Assembly: GCA_963691815.1 (NCBI GenBank) | Contig: OY829659.1 | Location: 6,780,515-6,844,514 of the forward strand | Length of the DNA stretch: 64,000 nucleotides | Reading direction: 5' to 3' | Source of the DNA: Echiichthys vipera | Taxonomy: Eukaryota > Chordata > Actinopteri > Perciformes > Trachinidae | Part shown: positions 52,614 through 62,508 of the stretch, piece by piece | Numbering within the stretch: position 1 is the stretch's first letter | Layout of the letters: each line of letters starts with the position of its first letter | Translations under genes and position numbers: made by a program | Notes under the pieces: model-generated | Told to the model about the DNA's origin: nothing | The model's database searches: none | The model's input: only the letters and a program-made list of their open reading frames with translations

Positions 52614-55600
52614 AGTGTGGTCATTCAGAACAGGTAAGAAAGGTTTTTTGAAGTACAACCTTTTGCCAAATGTGACCTAGATTAGTTGCAGAAAATGGAT
52701 GGATGGATGGATAACAGTGGAGAAATGTATTACGTTGCAACCATGGTATACAAAGTTTCTTTATTTTCTGTGAAAACAATTGGATCGCATAGTAGGTCAA
52801 ATGAATTTGAGATGAACATCATTGCTATAAACAAGAAGGAAACTGCAAACATTTTGCATCCACCAATCAAGCATGGCAAATTTGATGCTCTAAAGATCTA
52901 AAAGATCAACATTTGAGTGAAGTATTGTGTTGAAGCGTGTGATGAGGCCACCGAGTATTATTTATATACCGTATTGTCTTTCCAAAAACAATTCAACTGA
53001 AATATTGAACTGCAACAAGAACAGACAAGACTTTAAGTATTTTTTCATCTTTTCTTGTGTCTAAAAACAGATGTGTCCCTGTCAGAGTCTTTTTTTTTTA
53101 GGGAAAAAGAGGTGAACATGGCTTTATTGGAGGCTGTCCAGAGAGCTAACAAAGTGTTTTGTATCTGGGTTTGTTTCTCAAGGGCAAAGCATCCAGCGGC
53201 GGCCAGCAGGCAGCCTGCTCTTTGGTGTTTATGCTGAAAATTTCATTTGGGAGCTAACACTATGTTGCGGCTGTTCTCTGCACACCACTACAGAGAGACG
53301 GGGAAAGTGAGGTGGGGGAAAAAATGGAAAAGTTAAAAGGAAATGAAGAACACCCTGAGGCGCTCCCCACAAACCAGCTTCTGATTTCTATTTGTTTCTC
53401 AATCTGAGCCCCCGCTGGGACGCCCCGGCACGTTGACCGACAACCGACATTAAAAACAAATGAAAGGAAGCACCATGACATCCCATTCTTTCATCCGGGT
53501 GTGTGTACATATGTGTGTGTGTGGCGGCACGGGTTGTGAAGTGCATACGCTTGTGTACAGGCTATTTGAATCTTTCCTTCCAGTTAATTCCCAACACTTG
53601 TGGCACGTTTTTTTGTCTTGTGGCCTGATGAGCTCAAGCTTGGGATGTGACGATAAATAATTCACTTCATGTAACAACTGAACTCCACCACGGCGTCCCT
53701 GTTGAGGGATGGAGGGAGGCAACAGAGAGGATAGGTGCTTAGTTTCTCATTTTTGATCAATTAATTATGTGAATCCTTATGAGATTCACAATGAAGAAAA
53801 TACATGTTTCTCCACACCAGCGACTCTTGACAAAACACATTTGAATTCTGGAAAGGAAACGTGTGTTAGCTTTGCATGGAGGCTTGCAGTATGCTTGTGT
53901 GTGTCGGGAATATACAGTAGTAGTTGTTTTTTTTATGATTATATTTTTGTTAGTTTTTGTTGGACAACTGGTAGTGGTGAGACAGGCAGGAGCCCAATGG
54001 GAGAAAGAGGGTTGTGACATACAACAAAGCATACAAAAGCAAACATAATAAGTGGACCTTGAGTTGGTATTTTGTCCAAAAAAAAAAATAGTGAAAAATG
54101 TGAATTTTGAAGTTCTTCAAATGATTTACAACTATGGACCCCTTGTCATAAGGTGTGCACAGTCATATTTTCTGTTACTGTCCATTAGTTTGAAAATATG
54201 TAGCGAGACCACCGAGGTGGTTTGATGAAAAGTCACCAGTAAGTATGGGACCAGAGATGAGCGAATACACTTCACATTCACTCAAGGGGTTGTTTGCCCT
54301 CTCTTTAATGCACTCAGACACACACAGCATGATATTCACACGTGCATTAATCAGCAGTATCGCTGCTTCATCAGCACGATTCACCGAAACATGCTCTTAT
54401 CTGACAGAGAGCCAAGATTGACCACAAGCCTATTGGGTTTATTGGCCAAAGCTTTGCAAAACCTTTTTTTGACTTCAATCTCAGTGCATATTTGTGTGTC
54501 TGTAGCTGCTGGGCGAAGGCAGTCATCTGTACAGTGCCCACAAATTGGTATAGACATTACACAAGGTGTGTGTGTGTGTGTGTGTGTGTGTGAGTGTTTG
54601 TGAGCGTGGGTGTGTGAGTGTATGCGCGTGTGTGTGAGTGTGTGTGTGTGCATTGCATGACTACATTTGGAGAGAAGGCAGGTGGTTTGTGAAAAACAAA
54701 GGTAAAGCAGTATTTTATTTTTTTTCTGTGGTAGGAAGACTTTTTGTAATGCTCTTGAATGCATCATAACTAAGTTTACTAAGATTTCTTGGATCCATTC
54801 AATCATCGAATTAGACTCGATTATCGAACATTAACCAATAAAACATGGATTTTAATGGATGCTTCTTATTCCTTAGCAGGGAAGAAATTTCACAATTTCT
54901 TTAACAACCTAATTTAAAGGATGAATTGTAACAATGACAAGACAAAAATGATGACATTTTGAAAAATGTAACCTGTTAATGTTAAAATAAATCTTTGCTA
55001 ACATCATCATCAGATAGATACATTGTAAATAATTAATATCCCGCCAAACGTTTTCTGTATGTTTGTGTTTGAGCTCAGAGACGGAGGGAGGAGGAGATTG
55101 GGAGTAAATAAAGTCTGGGCGAGATAGAGGAAAAGGAAACCAGGAAGAAGATGAAACCTTTTGCTCTTTTCAGAAGTCGATGCTGCTTTGTGCTGTGGGA
55201 CCCAGCCGGCCTCCAACCTGAGATTGAGGGCACATGTTTGCTGAAATTGGGGCCAGCGTGGCATTTTATTTGAAAATGCACTCAAAGCTGCTCAGAGCTG
55301 ACAAGGGCTTTGGAGGGACATAGTGACAGGCAGATACACAAACTGGATCACTTACATCAGGAACAGGAAACCAAAGGCCAATTAGGGACAGCAGAGACCA
55401 AAGCTCTGGGCCCCAACAACACAACACTGAGACACAGCGACCTTTAGAAAATACAAATTCCAAAGGATGCGTTTTTTCGTATCTCCTCCTCAGTTTGTTT
55501 CTCTAAGGGTATTATTTATTATTTTCCTCTAAATTCAATTTATTAGCAGAATAACAGACTGTAATAATGAGATTTTTCAAGAGAATGCAAATAATAAATA

Positions 55601-56159
55601 GATAAGGACATGAAAGACACAGCGTTAAGCAAACATAATTACATTCTGCAGGAGATTTCGATAAGAAAACAAAACAACGAAAAGTTAGAAATTATATGAA
55701 TAAGCAATTTACAGGTCTGTCCTCTGACATTAAAAATTGAAAGGTTATGTGATGTGTTAAACAAGTATCTTATTTTATATTCATGGAAAAAAAAAGTTTT
55801 TCGAGAAGCTTGCTGTTGTGACATCTCACTTTGAAAACAAAAACTCTTCCTCTTTTCGCCAGACTAAAGCCTCTTAGCCAAGCCAGTCACTACCAGCTTA
55901 GCGTTCCCTGTGTTTTATAAAGACGCTGAGGCAGCTCTGAAGATGTCTGCAGGCCAGTTCTTCACAGAGCCGCCGTCTAGTGAAGAGATGAAGAACAGTG
56001 AAGCTGTGACGGCATGGCAGACACATACTTAAGGCTCTATTTTTGCATGGCTGTGGTGCAGAAAAAACACTGAGTGGGATGTCTTTCCTTGCCTGCGTCC
56101 GTTTGGTGTTTTGGACTTGCTGTGTGCCGCAGTGATAATAGGAAACCAGAGGCAAACTA
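52614..56159. other. Intergenic with one microsatellite
   Basis: Contains a GATG run at 52696-52712 and an imperfect (GT)n array at 54565-54652. The block 55080-55460 is non-repetitive and could be a conserved element. No exon supported. Confidence 0.4.
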
Positions 56160-56525
56160 CAACTTTGATGAAGAAGAAGAATTACTTTATTAAACCCACA
56201 ACGGGGAAATTCGATTTTTTTCACTCTATTATTATTTTTCATGTTACACACACACAGGCTCGAAATACACACACACGCACAAACAGGACCTATATACATG
56301 CAATTAATGGAGAGATGTCAGAGCGAGGGGGCTGCCAGTGACCAGCGCCTCGAGCAGTTTGGGGTTCGGTGCCTCGCTCAACAGCACATCAGCATAGCAC
56401 AGGAGATGAACTGGCACCTCTCCAGCCACCAGTCCACGCTCCATTCATGGTCCACACAAGGACTCGAAATGGTGACCCTCCAGTTCCCAGCCGAGTCACC
56501 TATGGACTGCGCTACTGGTGCCCAA
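56160..56525 (-). mobile_element. tRNA-derived SINE, full-length-like
   Basis: On the minus strand it starts CACCAGTAGCGCAGTCCATA (A-box-like), has GGTCACCATTTCGAGTCC (degenerate B box, near 56460-56477) and runs through TGAGCGAGGCACCGAACCCC to a 3' part shared with 52479-52613, ending GTGGGTTTAATAAAGTAATT and a TTC-rich tail. The boxes and the variable A-rich/TTC tail indicate a retroposed tRNA-derived element. Confidence 0.75.
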
Positions 56526-57659
56526 AAAAACAAAACAAAAAAAAAAACAGGGGAGAGTGCAAACGCAGTCCCCCACTACCATAACTTATGCAGTTGAGAT
56601 TCCCACATTTGGGAAATCCGCAGGGGTCAGCACAACAGGAGTGCAATGGCTTAGCCTCGCCCTGGGTGAACCACCTTCTTGATCATGGTATCTCCCCTGC
56701 CGGGTAAGTATGTCAGGTGATGTCAGGTCTTACAGTGGTTTGCATTAGCCAATATTCAGTGCTCCAGAGTTGTCTTCAATTGGTTAGGAGTAGTCTGTCG
56801 GGGTATAAAGGCCGAGGCGAGAACAAACCTTCTGAGAAATGTTTCAGAATGTCTGCACAATACAACATCGGTCACTTTCTGAGGCAATATGTAGTCCTTC
56901 TGAATTGGGTAGGTTTAGCTTACCATTTGCACCTGCTGCTTTCTTGTAAACTGTTATCTTGAAATGCACATTGGCAGTGGTGCAAACAAAAAGAACAGAG
57001 CGGGCATTGATGGTCTGCACTTGCTGATGCGGTGCTAAATTTCCCTTATTTCCCATTCTCTGTATTGCACCGCACACATCTACCAGCGGCAGACTTTCCT
57101 CCCTGCTCCAACTTTTTGTTCCCATTCCAGACACTTTCCAACCTTTTCCTCCCAATTTATATATTAAGAAATTCATTAAATCGTTGTTAATTCTAATTAC
57201 TTTTTTTTTGGTAAAAATGAACATGTTTCCTTTAATGTCCTCACTAAGAAAAAAAAATGTGAAATTGATTTTTTTGTATTTTTTGTTTAGTTTCTCGGGG
57301 CAATAATAACAATCAATAGTTATTTTATTTCCCCAGTCTTTATATGTATACAGGCCTCTGCCATAGAGTTGAGACGTCCTCTCATTATATTTGTTAAACA
57401 GAATGCACTACGCCATGTACTGTTATAATGCTAGTGATATGTTAGTATGTCAACATGTCAATTTGTTGCCATGATCTGTCAGATCAAATTTGATGACCTA
57501 TTGTAGAAATGCAATCAGTGCCCTTTCTTAAACATTGAAGGTCTTTATGATCCCTGTCTGAAGTCCTCATGACTGAGAACTGCATCACAGGCTGCAGTCA
57601 ATGATATTTAAAATATTATATATGGGACAATAAAAATAACAAAAATGAGCATCAGTATA
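56526..57659. other. Intergenic downstream of mrpl22
   Basis: Begins with an A-rich stretch next to the SINE and continues as AT-rich DNA. No gene supported. The 126-codon minus-strand frame at 56844-57224 has no domain. Confidence 0.4.
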
Positions 57660-57679
57660 AAGGTCTCATTAATCATTTG

Positions 57680-57685
57680 TTTATT
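57680..57685 (-). promoter_or_regulatory. mrpl22 polyadenylation signal
   Basis: AATAAA on the minus strand, about 68 nt past the mrpl22 stop codon; it implies a short 3' UTR with cleavage near 57655-57668. Confidence 0.8.
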
Positions 57686-57752
57686 TACAGATGTCAAAAC
57701 GCACACACAAACACAGTAAAAGGTACAGTGAAATATTGTCGTATCAGAGGGT

Positions 57753-60700
57753 CTACAGACTGTGGATGATGGTTCGGTTCTTTAGGCTCTGGACGTACTC
57801 TTTGGCCTGGTCAAAGCCCGTCTTCTCCTCCCTCTTGGGCGGCGAGCCCTCCACCAACTTGACAAAGTAGTGACAGTAAACTTTGTCCATGATGCCAAAC
57901 ATCCCCCGGCCGTGGTAACGGATTCGCTTCAGGTACCTCCCTTTGCCCGAGTGGGACTCAGCTGCAGGAGGGGAGACGGCCGGGGATGTGATTAAAGAGG
58001 GAGGGGATGAGATAAACAGAGAGAGAGAAAAGGTACAGAAGAACTCATTTAATTTGGAAAGGTGCCTTTGAGTAAAAACTGGTTAAAATAACAAAGATTG
58101 TGCCGAGTTTAGGCTCATCTGTAATAACGTCTGCAACCCCACATAAATTACTCATTCTGCACACCATCTAAATTCAAAAGAAATCGACCTGCTTCCCCTC
58201 CTACTAAGGTCATTTTCCCCATTCTGAAATTTATTTTCTTGTATTTGGCACAATGGGCGAGAGCATGCGATAACCAATGTTTTTCAAAGTTTAAGCTTTC
58301 ATTTGCAGGTCTAAGTCTTTTAAAATAAGACACAAATCCAACATTTAGAGAGCATCTTCAACTTGTTTTTAAGCCATCCAGCTACCGCTGGTTATGCTGT
58401 ATTAATAATATGCAGGTGTTCAGGCAGTAAAATCCAACAGTGCTGCGGATGCTTACCTACATACAGGTTGGATTTGTACTCTACATTGTGAACTCTGACC
58501 GCCATCTCCTGAGCTTCCTCAAGAACCTTAATAAAAGAAACAAACAGTGATTTGTGACATCCATAAATACACTTCTAATACATAAGTGTGTGATGGGAGA
58601 TAATGTCAGAATAATGCATGAATTCACAACAAGTCAAATAATAAAACATGAACAGTGAAAATGGAAACATTGTAACCATAGAGCAATTTGTTTAACATTT
58701 ATTTGTGATAAACGTGTCTAATTTGAATAAACACACACATCTTGGTCAATAGTGAACATGCAGCTTCTAACCTCTTTCATGATCTTCGCCCCTTTCTTGT
58801 CGTTGAACTCCAGCTGTGCAATGGCTTGATCGATGCTCATCCCTTTGATCTGAGGAGGACAACAAACAGTGAGATGAAACAACAAAATTAAAGTTTTATC
58901 CACAGCTGCTAGGACAGGTTGTTGCATTGTCCGAGGAACCCCCTATTATTTAGCTGCAGCACCATGATTGAGTCAATGCCAGAAACAACAGACAAGATTA
59001 GAAATCATAAGATTTGAAGGGTTGAGTGCTGGGATGAATATATCTGCTACCACTGAGAGCGTCGCAGGTTGGGATTTTTTGGGTCAATTTTTAAAAACAT
59101 TGTTGTTGGTTTTTTGTGGCTAATTTAATGGTCTTCCTGGAAAGAATAACATTATTTCGCTAGATGTAAAAAGCAGTTACTAATGGCAATGGTAAACACA
59201 CATTGCGACCGTGAACGTGACAATTACATTTAACTGCCAAAGAGGGCGCTAGAAACAAGGTATCTCAAATCTTACGGATTACAATTTAAAGGATTTATTT
59301 CGATCACAACAGAGTCGGTGATTAATGGAACAGCGGAAAGACTAACTCAGACACATTTGGTGAATTTTAATTTCCTTTTAGATCTGTTGACCAACTTTAA
59401 AAATAATCTGCTACCTAGCAAGAGTAGATATCATCAACACTGCTATTTTACCCCAAATTTTGAAACTTTTTCTCAGCTGTCATCAACAGGCGACCCTGTC
59501 AATGCCTGTATGATACAAGCATCACCTTCAAGTATTTGACTGATGTGATTGGCGCAAAAAAACTCACTAAACTGGCCATACATGATTTATTGAGATATGT
59601 TATCGGTACAGGAAATTCCACCCCTGTGTGGGTCTCACCATTTTGGCCAGGTACCACATCTTGTCTTTGCTGTACTTGATCTGCCTCCTGCTGTGGTAGA
59701 TCTTCTGAAGAAAGAACAAAACAAAGAACACCAGAGCATTCAGATATTTGTAGAGACAGGAGCCAAAGAGCACAGTTTAAGGGCAATGTCAACGATTGCT
59801 CAGCTTACACCAGGGCTAATCTATTGGACCAGACCCGTGAGAGAATATTTACTGGCCCTTTGAGTAGGAGCCAATGTGAAAAAGTAATTAATGTCCGGAG
59901 TGGCCGATGTTGACTGCGGTCCTCTCTCGCATCTCAGCGCAACTGTCTCGCTTCAAATACCAGAGGCTAGGAGACTTGCTCTGCGTGCTTCCTGTAGACG
60001 CAACCACAATGCTCCACACGCTTCCAAATTAATCGAATAGCCCTGGCTTACATAAACAAATACAGTACACACAATACATACATAATCCATAAAGTTGTGG
60101 TTAGCATTTCTAAGAAAGTCTGAAGTAATGCTATCCACTCGGTTTTCTGCAGGTCACACCTGTGCGGGACCTCCTTTCTCTGTGCACTTCACATTATAAG
60201 CAGAAAGAAAGACTTACTGCTGGTCTGCGAGGTTCATCTGGTAGCTGAGTTGGATACACCTTCAAGTTCCTCTTCTCCCAGTATTTTGATTCCAGTGACG
60301 TGCTGGTGTGGAGACATGACAGCTGTTGAGGACCGCCACCCAGAACCTGTAACCTGTAGAGACGTTTAGGAGAGGGGAGAAAAAAAAGGCATTTTATTGC
60401 ATGTGTCGTACCAGCTCAGACACTCATACACACAAAAAATGAGGCTCGTTGTCAAATATTAGTTTTATTCTGACCTCTAACAGTTTTCGGCCCATCTCAG
60501 AATAAAGTTTGTTTGTAATATGGTAAATGGTAAATGGACTTGTACTTGTGTATAGCGCCTTTCTAGACTTCTGACTACTCAAGGTGCTTTCACAGTGTTT
60601 GTCACATTCACCCATTCACACAGACATTCACACTGATGGCAGTGGACATTTACAAACCATCTAATCTAATCATTCACACCACGTTCACACACCCATGAGC

Positions 60701-61436
60701 AGCATGGGGAGCAATTCAGGGTTCGCTCTCTTGCCCAAGGACACTTCGACTTGCAGACCGGCTGGGGATCGAACCACCAATCTCTCGAATGGAGGACTAC
60801 CCACTCCACCAATGAGCCAAAGCCGGATATAGGCAGGTTATATTGATGTACTCACAATGCCATGCCACACAAAAGACAAGGCCAGTTGTTTAGTTATTAA
60901 GATCCCCATTAGCGTCAGTCTATGACAGTTGCTACTCTTCCTGGGGTCTCTACAATTTCATAACTTACATTCGTTGGTTAACAAACAAACCTGCCTCTTA
61001 TACAAATTACAATAGAAGTACAACATACCTCAAAAACATTCATACAGCAAGACAAAAAACAAAATGCATTACGCAACAGCAAATATAAACTCAAAACATG
61101 TATAATACATACGGTTGCTCTGTAATATATATTTTCAAAAGCTGATAGGAAAAAAAACATACTACTAAATAAAAAAAATGGTATTTGCTGTATAGCTTAG
61201 TCACTTTTCCGGATCCTTAAGGTAAAAATATTAATTATATATAATACAGTGCTCTAAAAGACCCATAGCATTTCTGCTATTAACGTTAAACCACCTGGAA
61301 ATGTGACTGATTAATGCATTTTTTAATATTTGGACTTTTCTTCATAGTTGTAATTAAAAAAAAAAGTCCAATCACACAGTCGTTCAGTCTTGCTCAGAAC
61401 ATAAAAAGACGTGCTGTTAGCACACGCGCGCGCGCG

Positions 61437-61479
<43 letters not shown>

Positions 61480-61768
61480 GCACGCACGCACACACGCACA
61501 CACGCACACACACACACACACTAGCTAAAGTTACTTAAACCTGTCCACAGACATTTGTCCTTCCACACAGACAGTGATAGACATATACGCACTTACCTTG
61601 AGTACAACAGTCCAGATACATTCCTAATAAAAGCCATACCTAAAAAAATACAAGTATGTATCGGTTAAAACATCGTTAGCAGACAAAATAAATGTCATAA
61701 CAAGGCTATTGTTCTGGATAATCAGGCTACATTTCTCTCTTACCGCGTCCTGTCATTGCAGTCGCCAT
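57753..61768 (-). CDS. mrpl22: Mitochondrial large-subunit ribosomal protein L22 (uL22m), 7 exons
   Basis: uL22m belongs to the mitochondrial 39S subunit; family members line the nascent-peptide exit tunnel. Coding exons, 5' to 3': 61744-61768, 61597-61639, 60218-60353, 59639-59704, 58772-58849, 58457-58526, 57753-57961. They total 627 nt (208 residues; the human protein is about 206). All introns are GT-AG and phases are consistent (1, 2, 0, 0, 0, 1). The N-terminus is basic and hydroxylated (MATAMTGRGMAFIRNVSGLL), as for a mitochondrial presequence. Residues 54-68 read YPTQLPDEPRRPA-like; exon 4 gives RRQIKYSKDKMWYLAKM, exon 5 GMSIDQAIAQLEFNDKKGAK, exon 6 EEAQEMAVRVHNVEYKSNLY, and exon 7 RYHGRGMFGIMDKVYCHYFV, all hallmarks of uL22m. 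The start is the first ATG of exon 1. Exon 3 has two AG acceptors 7 nt apart; only the upstream one (exon end 60353) keeps the frame. Introns 2 and 4 hold repeats. The 5' end faces gemin5. Confidence 0.96.
59199..59300 (+). repeat. Interspersed repeat family A, copy 2 (mrpl22 intron 4)
   Basis: GCGACCGTGAACGTGACAAT, ACTGCCAAAGAGGGCGCTAG and AAACAAGGTATCTCAAATCT match 5590-5715 but lack its extra internal segment of about 45 bp. Confidence 0.6.
60523..60826 (-). mobile_element. tRNA-derived SINE in mrpl22 intron 2
   Basis: On the minus strand it starts near TTGGCTCATTGGTGGAGTGG (A-box region, 60801-60820), has the B box GGTTCGATCC at 60766-60775, and ends in GCGCTATACACAAGTACAAG-like sequence and tandem CCATTTA units (60523-60538). 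This is a common fish SINE type. Same strand as mrpl22. Confidence 0.8.
60890..61250 (-). mobile_element. LINE 3'-end fragment in mrpl22 intron 2
   Basis: On the minus strand GAGACCCCAGGAAGAGTAGC ... GCTAATGGGGATCTTAATAA is the characteristic 3' end of a fish LINE. The upstream part is degraded and AT-rich, so the other boundary is approximate. Confidence 0.55.
61421..61521. repeat. (CA/CG)n alternating tract in mrpl22 intron 2
   Basis: Alternating purine-pyrimidine for about 100 bp, with two CG-only blocks (61425-61436 and 61439-61447) followed by CA with regular CG interruptions. It lies about 75 bp downstream of exon 2 in transcript sense. Confidence 0.95.
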
Positions 61769-61772
61769 GTTG
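61759..61772 (-). promoter_or_regulatory. YY1-like element over the mrpl22 start codon
   Basis: Minus-strand CCAACATGGCGACT contains the ATGGCG core of YY1 sites, which often overlap the start codons of ribosomal and mitochondrial protein genes. The match is good but occupancy is inferred. Confidence 0.45.
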
Positions 61773-62508
61773 GATTTTTACGACACTTGGGCTCCGCTTG
61801 ACGGCAGTAAAGTTTTTTCTTTTTTCCCCAAAAAAAACTTTATTTAAAACAATAAAAACAGTAAATAACTTCTCGTAGGGATTTTTAATTTGCATTTCTC
61901 AGAAACATTATAACCTGTTCAAAGCGGAAAGGCGCTATTGACAATAAATTAAGGTACATACATGAATAAATGGAAATTAAATAAAGTACATAGCACATAA
62001 AAACATACTTTAAGGCAGGGCATGAGCCCCTTCTAGCTGTCAAAATAGGTTTTTACATTTCTAATAGGTATGTTTTTATACATCATATGATCTCTACACA
62101 TAAATAAATCAATGTTTCTCGTATTATTCGTATTTTGAGACCCTATCAATAAATCACAGGCATCTTATTCACAACACCTTAACCGTCGTAAAGTAATATC
62201 GTTAACATATTTTTCCCGTCTTCATTTCGTATAAGAGCTATAATGTTTGGTTACAGATTATCACTTCTAAGTCGTCATAAGAGTAATGTGTTAAAGCTTT
62301 AAACGCTCGTGTTTGAGAAAGCGAACTCGACATCATCATTTGATCCAACGGGGATCCCGTACTCAGCACAGCCGGGATTTACGACACCACGCTGGCCGTA
62401 CGGCCGTCAATGTAGTCGCTACGACAGTGCCGCGGACATGTGAGAAGTTTACTTTGCCTTATTGTATTTTCTTAGAGAGTCTGTGAACTTTAAACCGTCA
62501 GAGGCGCC
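61769..62508. promoter_or_regulatory. Divergent promoter region mrpl22 / gemin5
   Basis: 740 bp separate the two start codons. Sequence near 62330-62520 is GC-richer with many CpG (ACGACACCACGCTGGCCGTA, GTCGCTACGACAGTGCCGCG), consistent with a small CpG-type promoter on the gemin5 side; the mrpl22 side and the centre are AT-rich. No TATA box in a clear position. Transcription starts are not known. Confidence 0.65.

Noticed and set aside
56241..56597. Plus-strand 118-codon frame
   Set aside because: Antisense translation of the SINE at 56160-56525.
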